Shown: piece after piece, positions 45,510 through 55,180 of the stretch
Layout: the number at the start of each line of letters is the position of its first letter
How positions within the stretch are numbered: position 1 is the stretch's first letter
Assembly (NCBI RefSeq): GCF_009834225.1
Contig: NZ_CP047176.1
Span: 1,116,001-1,180,000, forward strand
DNA length: 64,000 nucleotides
Reading direction: 5' to 3'
Origin: Rathayibacter sp. VKM Ac-2759
GTDB lineage: Bacteria; Actinomycetota; Actinomycetes; Actinomycetales; Microbacteriaceae
Notes under the pieces: generated by a model
The model's database searches: none
What the model was told of the DNA's origin: nothing
The model's input: the letters and a program-made list of their open reading frames with translations, nothing else
Program-made: the position numbers and the translations under genes

Positions 45510-46481
45510 ATGACCATGACACCCGACCAGGCCGCCTGGTTCGCCGCCACGTTCGACAAGCTCGTGCAGAACGTCGGGCAGGCCGTGCTCGGCAAGTCCG
45601 AGGTCGTCTCCCTCGTGCTCACGGCCATGCTCGCCGAGGGTCACGTGCTGCTCGAGGACGCGCCGGGGACCGGGAAGACGAGCCTCGCGAAGGCGATCGC
45701 GGCGACCGTGCAGGGCACCAGCAACCGCATCCAGTTCACGCCCGACCTGCTGCCCAGCGATGTCACCGGAGTGACGATCTACGACCAGAAGTCGGGGCGC
45801 TTCGACTTCCACCGCGGCCCGATCTTCGCGTCGATCGTGCTGGCCGACGAGATCAACCGCGCGTCGCCCAAGACGCAGTCGGCGCTGCTCGAGGTGATGG
45901 AGGAGTCGCGGGTCACGGTCGACGGCGTCAGCCACGAGGTCGGGCGCCCGTTCCTCGTGATCGCGACGCAGAACCCGATCGAGCAGGCCGGCACCTACCG
46001 CCTGCCCGAGGCGCAGCTCGACCGCTTCCTCGTGAAGACGTCGATCGGCTACCCCGACACCGCCTCGGCCGAGCGGATCCTCGCCGGGTCCGGCGAGCGC
46101 AATCCCTCCGCCGGGCTGCGCGCGATCATCACGACGCAGGCGGTCTCGGACATGGCCGATCTCGCGGCGACCGTGCACGTCGACCCGGCCGTCCTGCGCT
46201 ACGTCGTCGAGCTGGCGGAGGCGACCCGCGCGGCGACCGAGACCCGCATCGGCGTCTCGGTCCGCGGCTCCATGGCGCTGATCCGCGCGTGCAAGGTGTG
46301 GGCCGCGGCCTCCGGCCGGCACTACGTGCTGCCCGACGACGTCAAGCAGCTCGTCGCGCCCGTCTGGCTGCACCGCTTCGTGCTCGATCCCGAGGCCGAG
46401 TTCGCGGGAGCCACGGCCGAGGCGGTGCTGGGCCGGATCCTCGCGCAGGTCGCCGCCCCGCAGTCGCGTCAAGCGGCATGA
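45510..46481 (+). CDS. MoxR-family AAA+ ATPase
   Basis: A 323-residue cytosolic ATPase of the MoxR branch, chaperone-like proteins that act with von Willebrand or DUF58 partners. Walker A is APGTGKTS and Walker B LADEINRA. Sensor-1 is ATQNPIEQAGTY. AGGAGA precedes the ATG. It overlaps the DUF58 gene by ATGA, the common MoxR-DUF58-transglutaminase arrangement. Here it may assemble or remodel the secretion machinery; that role is inferred. Confidence 0.93.
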   Translation: MTMTPDQAAWFAATFDKLVQNVGQAVLGKSEVVSLVLTAMLAEGHVLLEDAPGTGKTSLAKAIAATVQGTSNRIQFTPDLLPSDVTGVTIYDQKSGRFDFHRGPIFASIVLADEINRASPKTQSALLEVMEESRVTVDGVSHEVGRPFLVIATQNPIEQAGTYRLPEAQLDRFLVKTSIGYPDTASAERILAGSGERNPSAGLRAIITTQAVSDMADLAATVHVDPAVLRYVVELAEATRAATETRIGVSVRGSMALIRACKVWAAASGRHYVLPDDVKQLVAPVWLHRFVLDPEAEFAGATAEAVLGRILAQVAAPQSRQAA

Positions 46482-47755
46482 GCGTCGTCGGAGGGCTCCC
46501 GCGGGCGGAGCTGGCACGGCGGCTCGGCGCTGCCGTCGAGCGGTCGCGGCACGCGGTCGAGACGGCCGGTGTGCTTCTCGCCCCCGTGCGGGCCCGCGCT
46601 CTGCCCGTCGTCTCGGTGGCGAGCTCGTTCGCCTGGGTGCTCCTCGCTCTGGCCGGGGTGGCCTGGATCGTCGGCGCGACGCAGGGCTGGAGCGAGCTGG
46701 TGCTGATCGCGCTGCTCGCCCTCGCGGTGCTGGCGCTCGCCGCGCCGTTCATGATCGGCCGCTCCTCCTACTCCGTCGATCTCGATCTCGCCGCCACCCG
46801 CGTGGTCGCCGGTGAGCGGGCCGTCGGCCGGGTCGAGGTGCGCAACGCCTCCGCCCGCTCGCTGCTGCCCGCGCGGGTCGAGCTGCCGGTGGGCGGAGGT
46901 CTGGCCGTGTTCCCCCTCCCGCGGCTGGAGGCGTCGGCCGCGCACGAGGAGCTGTTCACCATCCCGACCGCGCGGCGCGGCGTCATCCGCGTCGGACCGG
47001 TCCGCTCGGTCCGCGGAGACGGACTCGGGCTCTTCCGCCGCGTCGTCCCGCACACCGTCCCGGGCGATCTCTTCGTGCACCCGCGGACCGTCGCCGTCGG
47101 CGGCTCCTCCTCCGGATTCCTCAAGGACCTCGAGGGCCGGCCCGCGCCGGAGCTCTCGAACAACGACGTCTCGTTCCACGCCCTGCGCGGCTACGCGCCC
47201 GGCGACGACCGCCGCTACGTCCACTGGAAGACCACCGCGCGCACCGGCACGCTGATGGTGCGACAGTTCGAGGAGACGCGGCGCTCGCACCTCGCCATCG
47301 GCCTGTCGCTGGACCCCGCCGACTACCGCGACGAGGAGCAGTTCGAGCTCGCCGTGTCGAGCTGCGCCTCCCTCGGCCTGCAGGCACTGCGCGACGGGCA
47401 GCAGCTGAGCGTGCTCGTCCAGGGCCGGACGCTGCACGCCGGCATCGGGAAGCGTCTGCTCGACGATCTCGCCGGGGTGGAGCTGGGCGGCGGGCGCGGC
47501 GACCTGGTCGGGCTCTCGCGCTCGCTCGCCCGGTCGGTGCCGCAGGCCTCGGTCGTGATCCTCGTCGTCGGGTCGGAGGCGACCGCGCCGCGGTTCCGCT
47601 CGGCGGCCCGGCAGCTGCCGCCGGACGCCCGCGTCATCGGGCTCAGCTGCGACGAGGCGCGGCCCGCGGGCCGCCGGAGCATCGGCGAGCTCGCGCTGCT
47701 CAGCATCGCGGACCTCGCCGAGCTGCCGGCGGCCGTGAGGCGGGGTGCCGCGTGA
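46478..47755 (+). CDS. DUF58 membrane protein
   Basis: A 425-residue protein with two N-terminal membrane helices (about 45-95) and a cytosolic DUF58 region containing the family core GYAPGDDRRYVHWKTTARTG. The C-terminal half resembles a von Willebrand A-like fold. DUF58 proteins are paired with MoxR ATPases, as here. Start and stop overlap both neighbours. Confidence 0.88.
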   Translation: MSVVGGLPRAELARRLGAAVERSRHAVETAGVLLAPVRARALPVVSVASSFAWVLLALAGVAWIVGATQGWSELVLIALLALAVLALAAPFMIGRSSYSVDLDLAATRVVAGERAVGRVEVRNASARSLLPARVELPVGGGLAVFPLPRLEASAAHEELFTIPTARRGVIRVGPVRSVRGDGLGLFRRVVPHTVPGDLFVHPRTVAVGGSSSGFLKDLEGRPAPELSNNDVSFHALRGYAPGDDRRYVHWKTTARTGTLMVRQFEETRRSHLAIGLSLDPADYRDEEQFELAVSSCASLGLQALRDGQQLSVLVQGRTLHAGIGKRLLDDLAGVELGGGRGDLVGLSRSLARSVPQASVVILVVGSEATAPRFRSAARQLPPDARVIGLSCDEARPAGRRSIGELALLSIADLAELPAAVRRGAA

Positions 47756-50097
47756 GGGGCCGCGCTCCGGCGGCCGTCGCCGTCGATCTGCTGGCCCTCG
47801 CGGTGCTGCTCGGTGTCGGAGTGGTCGGCTTCGGCCGGGTCTTCGCCGGCACGGACCACCTCGTCGCGGGCGGCCTGGGGATCGCGGCCGGACTCGCCGT
47901 CGGCGCCGTCGCCGCCCGGTACGGCTGGGGGCTGCTGGCCACGACCGGCGCGAGCGCCCTCGTCTACCTCCTCGTCGGCACCGCGGCGGCGTTCCGCTCG
48001 GTCGGACTCCTCGGAGTGATCCCGACCCTCGAGACCCTCCTCGGCCTGGCGAGCGCCCTCGTGACCTCGTGGAAGAGCCTGCTCACCGTCGAGCCGCCCG
48101 CGAACGGCTTCCCGGAGCTGCTGGTCGTGCCGTTCTGCGCCGCGCTGGTCTGCGCGGTGGTGGCGTCGACCGTGGCGCTGCGGGCGTCCCGGCCGGTCTG
48201 GGCGATCCTGCCCGCCGCCGTGCTGCTGCTCGTGTCGATCCTCTTCGGGACCGCGGAGGCCGTCGCTCCGCTCGCGCAGGCACTCGCCTTCGGCGTCGTC
48301 GCCCTGGCCTGGGCGGCCTGGCGCCGGCAGTCGGCCCGGACCTCGATCGCGGGTGACGGCGGCACGGCCGACCCGTCTGCGGTGCGCCAGCTGCGGCTGC
48401 GCCGGGTCGGCTCGGGAGCGCTCGTGCTGGCCCTCGCGGCGGCGGTCGTGGGCGTCTCGGCGGGCTCCGTCGCTCCGGAGGCCTCGCGCTCGACGCTCCG
48501 CGAGGACATCGTGCCGCCGTTCGACCTCGACGACTATCCCACTCCGCTCGCCTCGTTCCGCAAGACCGTCCGCGACCAGAAGGACGCGACCCTCTTCACC
48601 GTGTCGGGTCTGCAGGAGGGGATGCGCGTGCGCCTCGCGACGATGGACGCCTACGACGGCACGGTCTACAACGTGTCGGGAGGCGGCGGCGGGTCGGGCA
48701 GCTTCGCCCGCGTCGGCAGCACCATCGCCGGCGAGCACGAGGGCAGCAGCGCCACCCTCCGCTTCACCGCGGCCGACCTGGGCGGTGTCTGGCTGCCCGA
48801 CGCGGGCCACCCGTCGTCGGTCGAGTTCGCCGGCCCCCGCGCCGACGCGCTGAGCGGCTCGCTGCACTACAACGACGAGACGCAGGTCGCGGTCGTGACC
48901 TCCCGGCTCGCGGCCGGGGACTCCTACACGCTGACCACCACCCTCCCGCCCGTGCCGAGCGACGAGGAGCTCGCCGACGCCGTCGCGGCTCCCGTCACCG
49001 TCCCGGCTCCGGTCGACGTGCCGGAGGCGCTGTCCGACGCGACGCTCACCGCGGTCGGCGAGGCGACGACCGTGCTCGCCCAGGTGCGGGCGATCGCGAC
49101 CACGCTCTCGACGCAGGGGTTCTTCAGCCACGGCCTCGAGGGCGAGGCCCCCTCGCGGCCCGGCCACGGGTCGGAGCGCCTGCAGCTCCTGCTCTCGGCC
49201 GAGGAGGGCATGGTCGGCGACGACGAGCAGTACGCGACGGCGATGGCGCTGATGGTCGACGAGCTCGGACTCCCCGCCCGCGTGGTGATGGGCTACTACC
49301 CGGCGGCGGGAGCGGATCTCTCGGGAGACGTCGCCATCACCGGCGACGACGTGCACGCGTGGGTCGAGGTCGCTTTCGCGCAGCACGGCTGGGTCGCCTT
49401 CGACCCCACGCCGCCGGAGGACCAGATCCTGCAGGACCAGCGGCCCGAGCCGGCCTCGCAGCCGAAGGCGCAGGTCCTCCAGCCGCCGCCTCCTCCGCAG
49501 GAGCCGGCCGTGGTGCCGCCCGACGTCGTCCAGGAGGACGAGACCGAGGACGACTCCGGGATCGATCTGGCCTGGCTGGGCGCGGTGCTCGCGGTCGCGG
49601 GAGGGGTGCTCGGCATCGCCGCGGTGCTCTTCGGGCCCGCGCTGCTGATCGCGTTCCTCAAGCGGAGGCGCCGCCGGGCCCGAGCGGGCGCCGAGCGCCC
49701 GGTCGACCGCATCAGCGGTGGCTGGGACGAGGTGCTGGACCGCGCGGCCGACCTCGGGACCGTCGTCCCCACAGGGTCGACCCGCCGGGAGGACGCCGAA
49801 CGGCTGCACTCCGAGTACCCCGGCGCGGGCGTCACCGTGCTGGCGCGCCGGGCCGACGCGGCGGTCTTCGGGCCGCGGGATCCGGCCGAGGCCGAGGTCG
49901 CCGCGTTCTGGGAGCAGACCGACGCCCTCATCGCCGAGCTGCACGCGTCCGTCTCTCCCTGGCAGCGCCTGCGGGCGCGCCTGTCCCTGCGCTCACTGCG
50001 GCCCGCGTGGCTCGCCCGCGCCTCCGCCGCCGCGACCCGCGGCTCCCGAACGAGAACGACGGGGCGACCCGCGAGGAACGAGGATCCCGATGCCTGA
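47752..50097 (+). CDS. Transglutaminase-fold membrane protein (TgpA-like), catalytic Cys missing
   Basis: A 781-residue protein with about six N-terminal helices, an extracellular transglutaminase-core domain (about 400-560), a Pro-rich stretch, one more helix (about 605-635) and a cytosolic tail. The His (DDVHAWVEV, His535) and Asp (FDPTPP, Asp551) are in place. The position usually held by the nucleophilic Cys in the GxCEQFA pattern is Asp491 (GDDEQYA). Peptide crosslinking or hydrolysis is therefore unlikely. It probably acts as a binding or structural module. It overlaps both neighbours. Confidence 0.85.
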   Translation: MRGRAPAAVAVDLLALAVLLGVGVVGFGRVFAGTDHLVAGGLGIAAGLAVGAVAARYGWGLLATTGASALVYLLVGTAAAFRSVGLLGVIPTLETLLGLASALVTSWKSLLTVEPPANGFPELLVVPFCAALVCAVVASTVALRASRPVWAILPAAVLLLVSILFGTAEAVAPLAQALAFGVVALAWAAWRRQSARTSIAGDGGTADPSAVRQLRLRRVGSGALVLALAAAVVGVSAGSVAPEASRSTLREDIVPPFDLDDYPTPLASFRKTVRDQKDATLFTVSGLQEGMRVRLATMDAYDGTVYNVSGGGGGSGSFARVGSTIAGEHEGSSATLRFTAADLGGVWLPDAGHPSSVEFAGPRADALSGSLHYNDETQVAVVTSRLAAGDSYTLTTTLPPVPSDEELADAVAAPVTVPAPVDVPEALSDATLTAVGEATTVLAQVRAIATTLSTQGFFSHGLEGEAPSRPGHGSERLQLLLSAEEGMVGDDEQYATAMALMVDELGLPARVVMGYYPAAGADLSGDVAITGDDVHAWVEVAFAQHGWVAFDPTPPEDQILQDQRPEPASQPKAQVLQPPPPPQEPAVVPPDVVQEDETEDDSGIDLAWLGAVLAVAGGVLGIAAVLFGPALLIAFLKRRRRRARAGAERPVDRISGGWDEVLDRAADLGTVVPTGSTRREDAERLHSEYPGAGVTVLARRADAAVFGPRDPAEAEVAAFWEQTDALIAELHASVSPWQRLRARLSLRSLRPAWLARASAAATRGSRTRTTGRPARNEDPDA

Positions 50098-51298
50098 CAC
50101 GACGACCGCAGGCTGGGTCTGCACTCGGTGCTCGACGAGCATGGAGGCGAGCGCGGCGTTCTGCCGGGGGTGCGGGGCGCCCGCCGCGAGCGGCGCGGCG
50201 CAGGCGGCGCGGGCGCGGATCGGCGTCCCGGCGACGCTCGGTCGCCGCTTCGGTGCCTACCTGATCGACATGGGGATCGCGACGGCGATCGGGCTCCTCG
50301 TGGGCTCCGTGATCGCGCTCGTGGCCGGCTCGATGCTCGCGGGAGCCGCGTACGACGCCTACTACAGCGTCATCGTGTACGGCTCGATCGCTCAGAACGT
50401 GGTCGCCCTGGGCTACGGCATCTACTACGTCGCGTCGGTCGGCGGTCGCGGATCTCCCGGGATGCGGCTCCTGGGACTGCGACTGGTGATGTACACGACG
50501 GAGGAGGCTCCGGGCTTCTGGCGCGTGGTCGCGCGCAACATCGTGCTCTCGCTGACCGCCCTCATCATCGTCGGTCCGTTCTCGCCGCTGTTCGACAAGA
50601 CCGGTCGGAACCGCGGCTGGCACGACCAGGCCACCGACACGTGGATGCTCGACATCCGCTCGGCAGGGGGTGCCCGGCCCGCCTCGACGGTCCGCGAGGC
50701 TCCTGCACCGACCTCCTCCGTCGCGGTGGTCGCCTCCGAGCTCGAGGCGCCGGCTCTCCCGCACACTCCGGGATCACCGGCCCTTCCGCACACCCCGCCA
50801 GCACCGGGCGGGCACTCAGCGCCCGCGGTCGCCGCCGCGAGCTTCACCGCCCCGCCTGCCGCCGGCGTGATCTCGGCCGTCCCCGGGTCGGCGGCCCCGG
50901 CTCGCGCGCACGAGCCCGAGGACCTCGAGCTCACCCGCATGAGCGTCGGAGCCCCCGCGCCGCAGCGGACGAGAGCCGTGCGGCTCCGCTTCGACGACGG
51001 CACCGTCGTCGTCGTCTCGGACACCGCCCTCGTCGGCCGCAACCCCGCGCCGCGCACCGGTGAGGCGGCCGGCGAGCTGGTGGCGCTCGCCGACACGACC
51101 CGCTCGATCTCGAAGACCCACGCTCGTCTGGAGTTCACCGGGGACGAGCTCTCGGTCATCGACCGGCACTCGACCAACGGGACCGCCGTGGTCGTCGACG
51201 GGACGGCGACGCCGGTGCCGCCCGGCGGGCGCGCCCCGGTCCCGGTCGGGGCGACGCTGACCTTCGGGGACCGCACAGCGACGGTGGAGTGGGCATGA
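50090..51298 (+). CDS. Zinc-ribbon, RDD membrane and FHA domain protein
   Basis: A 402-residue fusion. A CxxC...CxxC zinc ribbon is at about 10-30 (CTRC, CRGC). An RDD-type membrane domain with three or four helices follows (about 48-190). An Ala/Pro-rich linker leads to a C-terminal FHA domain (about 300-400) with VGRNPAP, SKTHARL and STNGT, so phosphothreonine binding is expected. It would link the membrane to phosphorylated partners. It overlaps its upstream neighbour by eight bases. Confidence 0.88.
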   Translation: MPDTTTAGWVCTRCSTSMEASAAFCRGCGAPAASGAAQAARARIGVPATLGRRFGAYLIDMGIATAIGLLVGSVIALVAGSMLAGAAYDAYYSVIVYGSIAQNVVALGYGIYYVASVGGRGSPGMRLLGLRLVMYTTEEAPGFWRVVARNIVLSLTALIIVGPFSPLFDKTGRNRGWHDQATDTWMLDIRSAGGARPASTVREAPAPTSSVAVVASELEAPALPHTPGSPALPHTPPAPGGHSAPAVAAASFTAPPAAGVISAVPGSAAPARAHEPEDLELTRMSVGAPAPQRTRAVRLRFDDGTVVVVSDTALVGRNPAPRTGEAAGELVALADTTRSISKTHARLEFTGDELSVIDRHSTNGTAVVVDGTATPVPPGGRAPVPVGATLTFGDRTATVEWA

Positions 51299-52173
51299 GC
51301 GCGCCGGGGAGTCCGATCGTCGTCCAGTGGGGCAGCGCAACCGACCGCGGGCTGAAGCGGGCGATCAACGAGGACTCGCACGTCGCGGCGCCTCCGGTGT
51401 TCGTCGTCGCCGACGGGATGGGCGGGCACGACGCGGGCGAGATCGCCAGCGCCATCGCCGTCGACGCCTTCCGAGCCCTGGTCGGACACGACACGGTGCG
51501 CGTCTCCGAGATCGAGGACTGCTTCGCCGGCGCCCACACGCGCATCGCCGAGCTGTCGCTCAGCACGGAGCGCAGCGCCGGGACGACGGTCAGCGGTCTC
51601 GCGATCGCCGAGGTCGAGGACCTGGGCTACTGGCTCGTGTTCAACCTGGGCGACTCCCGCACCTACCGGATGGCGCGCGGCGCCCTCGAGCAGGTCAGCG
51701 TCGACCACTCGGTGGTGCAGGAACTCGTCGAGGCGGGCGAGCTGGAGGCCTCGGGCATGCAGTCGCATCCGCAGCGCAACGTGATCACCCGGGCGCTGGG
51801 CGCGGGGACCGTCGCCGCCCCCGACTTCTGGCTGCTCCCCGCCGCGGCGGGCGACCGGATGCTCGTCTGCTCCGACGGCCTCACCACCGAGCTCGACGAC
51901 GCCCGCATCGCCCTGGTGCTGCGCGACGAGGCAGACCCGCAGGCCGCCGCGACCCGCCTGCTGCACGAGTCGCTCCTGCACGGCGGCCGCGACAACCTCA
52001 CCGTGCTGGTCATCGACGCGACGGCGGTCACCGCCCCCTCCGATCTCGACCGCACCATCCCGAGCGACCGCCTGCCGCTCGCCACCGCCGTGAGCGACGA
52101 CACCGTGCCGCGCGACATCGTGGCGGCGCCTCCCGCCGACGGCGCTCCCGACACCGAGGAGGCTCGCGCATGA
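51295..52173 (+). CDS. PP2C-family Ser/Thr phosphatase
   Basis: A 292-residue metal-dependent phosphatase. The metal-binding acidic residues are visible in NEDS, VADGMGGHDAGE, GDSRTYR and GRDNLTVLVI. The last 35 residues are Pro/Ala/Asp-rich. It should reverse the action of the kinase encoded downstream. The ATG overlaps the RDD-FHA stop; an in-frame GTG six bases upstream is less likely. Confidence 0.93.
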   Translation: MSAPGSPIVVQWGSATDRGLKRAINEDSHVAAPPVFVVADGMGGHDAGEIASAIAVDAFRALVGHDTVRVSEIEDCFAGAHTRIAELSLSTERSAGTTVSGLAIAEVEDLGYWLVFNLGDSRTYRMARGALEQVSVDHSVVQELVEAGELEASGMQSHPQRNVITRALGAGTVAAPDFWLLPAAAGDRMLVCSDGLTTELDDARIALVLRDEADPQAAATRLLHESLLHGGRDNLTVLVIDATAVTAPSDLDRTIPSDRLPLATAVSDDTVPRDIVAAPPADGAPDTEEARA

Positions 52174-53636
52174 CCGGGATCCGCTACCGACCGGGCCGCT
52201 GGTTCGGCGTCGTCTCCGAGCACGGGATGGCGCTGCTGCCCGACGTGCTGGGGGAGGAGGGCGTCAAGCAGGTCTCGGAGGCGTTCGCCGAGGGCCGCGG
52301 CCTCGCGGGCGTCCTCGAGACGCTCACCGGGGTCTTCGGGGCGAGCCTCGTGGCGCTGCCGCCCTTCGCCGTCGTCGCGCTCGAGGGCGGGCTCTCGCGG
52401 GTCGCGGTCCGCGGCGACCTCCTGGTCGAGGTGGTCGAGGAGCTCGACGAGAGCGCCCCCGTCCTCGTCCTCTCCGGGGAGGGGGTCACCACCTGGAACG
52501 AGCGGATGATCTCCGCTCCCGTCTCGATCAGCCTCCGCGTGAAGGCGGGTCGGCGCGGTGCCGCGCTGAGCCTGCCCATCGGCAGTGGAGTCGTGCTGTG
52601 CTCGCGGCTGACCGCGACCTTCCGGGGGGCGACCCTCGAGGCGCAGCCGGTCGGGGCGGAGGCGCCGGAGGCGAGCGAGGAGGGGCCCGACGAGGAGGCG
52701 CCGGTGACCGGGGTCGAGGAGGCGCCGTCCGCGCAGCCGGCCGTCGGCGCGGCTCCGGAGTCGCTGCCGCCGGTTCCCGAGCCGCCCGTCGTGCCGTCGT
52801 CCGCGGCGCCGCTGCCGGTCGCGCCGCTGCTCGCCGAGCCGCTGCTCGCTGCCGCACCCGCCGCGCCGGCGCCCGCCGCGCCCGCACCGGTCGAGCGTGC
52901 TCCCGAGCCCGCCGCCGCCGAGACGGGCGAGCTCGACGAGTGGGGCTACGTCCGGCTCCCGGACGACGTCCCCCTGGTCGAGTCCGCCCGGGAGGCGGCA
53001 CCCGAGATCCTCCGGCCGGCCCCCGGCCACGACGAGACCCGCGTGCCCGTCTCCGAGACGGTCCGCGCGGCCGACGACGAGTACGACCACCTCTTCGGCG
53101 AGACCGTCGCCCGTGTGGTCGAGGACGCCGCGGTCCGCGAGGCGGGGGAGGAGCCCGGGCTGATCGATCTCGTCCCGGTCGCATCGCCGGCCGCGGAGCC
53201 GAAGGACGGCGACCACGACGGGCACACCGTCTCGATCGCCGAGCTGCGCGCCCTCGCCTCGGCCCCTCCTGCTCCCGCACCGCCGCCCTCGGGCGCGATC
53301 GCGCGGCTCGAGCTCTCCACCGGCGACGTCGTCGAGCTCGACCGCCCCGTCGTGATCGGCCGCCGGCCCTCCGCCGGCCGCGCCGCCGCGCACGAGCTGC
53401 CGCACCTCGTCACGGTGCCGAGCCCGCTCCAGGACATCTCGCGCAGCCACGTCGAGGTGCGGGCGGAGGGCCGGTTCGTGGTGGTCCGCGACCTCGCCTC
53501 GGTGAACGGCACCGTCCTGCTCCGCTCCGGCCAGGCGCCGGTGCGCCTCACCGGGTCCGAGTCGATGGTGCTCGCCGGTGGCGACGTGCTCGATCTCGGC
53601 GACGGCGTCACCGTGACGGTCCGGGAGCGGGCATGA
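52170..53636 (+). CDS. FHA-domain protein with long Pro/Ala linker
   Basis: A 488-residue soluble protein. A folded N-terminal region (about 1-155) precedes a long acidic Pro/Ala linker and a C-terminal FHA domain (about 390-485). The FHA motifs GRRPSAG, SRSHVEV and SVNGT are intact. I do not recognise the N-terminal domain, which carries WNERMISAPVSISL. It probably docks on phosphothreonine of a partner. Confidence 0.85.
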   Translation: MTGIRYRPGRWFGVVSEHGMALLPDVLGEEGVKQVSEAFAEGRGLAGVLETLTGVFGASLVALPPFAVVALEGGLSRVAVRGDLLVEVVEELDESAPVLVLSGEGVTTWNERMISAPVSISLRVKAGRRGAALSLPIGSGVVLCSRLTATFRGATLEAQPVGAEAPEASEEGPDEEAPVTGVEEAPSAQPAVGAAPESLPPVPEPPVVPSSAAPLPVAPLLAEPLLAAAPAAPAPAAPAPVERAPEPAAAETGELDEWGYVRLPDDVPLVESAREAAPEILRPAPGHDETRVPVSETVRAADDEYDHLFGETVARVVEDAAVREAGEEPGLIDLVPVASPAAEPKDGDHDGHTVSIAELRALASAPPAPAPPPSGAIARLELSTGDVVELDRPVVIGRRPSAGRAAAHELPHLVTVPSPLQDISRSHVEVRAEGRFVVVRDLASVNGTVLLRSGQAPVRLTGSESMVLAGGDVLDLGDGVTVTVRERA

Positions 53637-55180
53637 GCGCGCCCCGGTCGTCGCCGCCTCCCGCGATCAGCGGCTTCGAGTACCGCAGCCCGCTCGGCTC
53701 CGGCGGCTTCGCCGACGTGTTCCTCTACGAGCAGGCGAGGCCGCGGCGCACCGTCGCGGTCAAGGTGCTGCGCGCCGGGCTGACCACGGATCGCGAGCGC
53801 GACGCGTTCGAGGACGAGGCGAACCTCATGGCGTCTCTGTCGACGCATCCGTCGATCGTCACGATCTACCAGGCCGACATCGCCGCCGACGGCCGGCCCT
53901 ACCTGGCGATGGAGTACTGCCCGAACCCGAACCTCGCGCTGCGGTTGAAGAGCGGCCGGCTGGCCGTGGCCGACGCGCTGCGGATCGGCATCCAGGTGGC
54001 GGGAGCGGTCGAGACCGTGCACCGCGCGGGGATCCTGCACCGCGACATCAAGCCCGCGAACGTCCTGGTCACCGCCTACGACCGCCCGGCCCTGACCGAC
54101 TTCGGCATCGCGGGGGCGCTCCTGGACGGCTCCGCCGATCTCGCCGGTCTCTCGATCCCGTGGTCGCCGCCGGAGGCGTTCGGTGCCGAGATCCCGAACG
54201 ACGTCGCCCTCGACGTCTACGCGCTCGGAGCGACCGTCTACTCGCTGCTCGCCGGACGCTCGCCGTTCGAGCTCCCCGGCCGCTCGATCAACTCGCACGA
54301 GCTGATCGAGCGCATCCGCTCGGCCCCCCTGCCTCCGCTCGACCGGGCCGACGCCCCGGCGTCGCTGGACCGCGTGCTCGCCGTCAGCATGGCCAAGGCG
54401 CCGCAGAACCGCTTCTCGACGGCCCTCGAGTTCGGCCGGGCGCTGCAGCGGATCCAGGTCGAGCTCTCCCTCGCCGTGACCACGGCCGACGTGCTCGACG
54501 ACGCCGTGCCGCAGGAGCGGGTGGAGGAGGAGGACGACGGCAACACGCGCATCCGCGGCATCGTGAGCATCGACCCCGTGCCTCGCCCGATCGCGCCGCG
54601 GGCGGCGGCGGCTGCGCCCGCCGAGATCTCCGGAGTCCCGGCCTTCGACGTGGAGCGGACCGTGATGCGCGGGTCCGCCGCCGCCTTCGTCGCCCCCGCC
54701 CCGCGGTCGGGGCCGCTCCCTCCGAGCTACGAGGCGCCGCTGCCGCCGAGTGCTCCGGCTCCCGAGCGCCGTCGCCGGCCGTTCGTCCTCGCCGGGATCG
54801 CGGTGCTCGTCGCCGCCTCCGTCGCCGGCGGAGCCGCCCTGGTCGCCGGACTGCCGGCCTCGACCGAGGACCCCCGGCGCACCGCTCCGGCGGATGCGCC
54901 CGCCGACCCGATCGGGCAGGACGCCGTCCCGCCCGTCACCGGTCTCACCGGCGCGGCCGGGGCCGACGGCGTCACGTTCACCTGGACCAATCCGCAGCCG
55001 GAGGCCGGGGACCGGTTCCTCTGGGCCGTCGCCTCGACCGGTTCGATCCCCGATCCGCGAGCACAGGAGGAGAGCACCGTGACCGTCCCCGCCGACCCCT
55101 CCGGGACGACCTGCATCGAGGTGACCCTGCTCCGTCTCGACGGGCGGGCCTCGACCGAGACCACGGGGTGCGCGCCGTGA
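53633..55180 (+). CDS. Membrane Ser/Thr protein kinase, Hanks type
   Basis: A 515-residue kinase. The glycine loop GSGGFADV, Lys in VAVKVL, catalytic HRDIKPANV and DFG motifs are all present in residues about 15-275. The activation segment ends in IPWSPPEAF. A linker leads to one membrane helix (about 382-410) and an extracellular C-terminal part of about 100 residues with an FN3-like look (FTWTNPQPEAGDRFLW). It may sense an external signal and phosphorylate the FHA partners. Starts and stops overlap both neighbours. Confidence 0.9.
   Translation: MSAPRSSPPPAISGFEYRSPLGSGGFADVFLYEQARPRRTVAVKVLRAGLTTDRERDAFEDEANLMASLSTHPSIVTIYQADIAADGRPYLAMEYCPNPNLALRLKSGRLAVADALRIGIQVAGAVETVHRAGILHRDIKPANVLVTAYDRPALTDFGIAGALLDGSADLAGLSIPWSPPEAFGAEIPNDVALDVYALGATVYSLLAGRSPFELPGRSINSHELIERIRSAPLPPLDRADAPASLDRVLAVSMAKAPQNRFSTALEFGRALQRIQVELSLAVTTADVLDDAVPQERVEEEDDGNTRIRGIVSIDPVPRPIAPRAAAAAPAEISGVPAFDVERTVMRGSAAAFVAPAPRSGPLPPSYEAPLPPSAPAPERRRRPFVLAGIAVLVAASVAGGAALVAGLPASTEDPRRTAPADAPADPIGQDAVPPVTGLTGAAGADGVTFTWTNPQPEAGDRFLWAVASTGSIPDPRAQEESTVTVPADPSGTTCIEVTLLRLDGRASTETTGCAP

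Noticed and set aside
39539..45628. A 2,029-codon open frame on the minus strand opposite the giant protein gene
   Set aside because: Long antisense frames are expected at this GC content. The translation is Arg/Gly/Asp/Val-rich without family motifs, while the + strand shows clear repeat domains.
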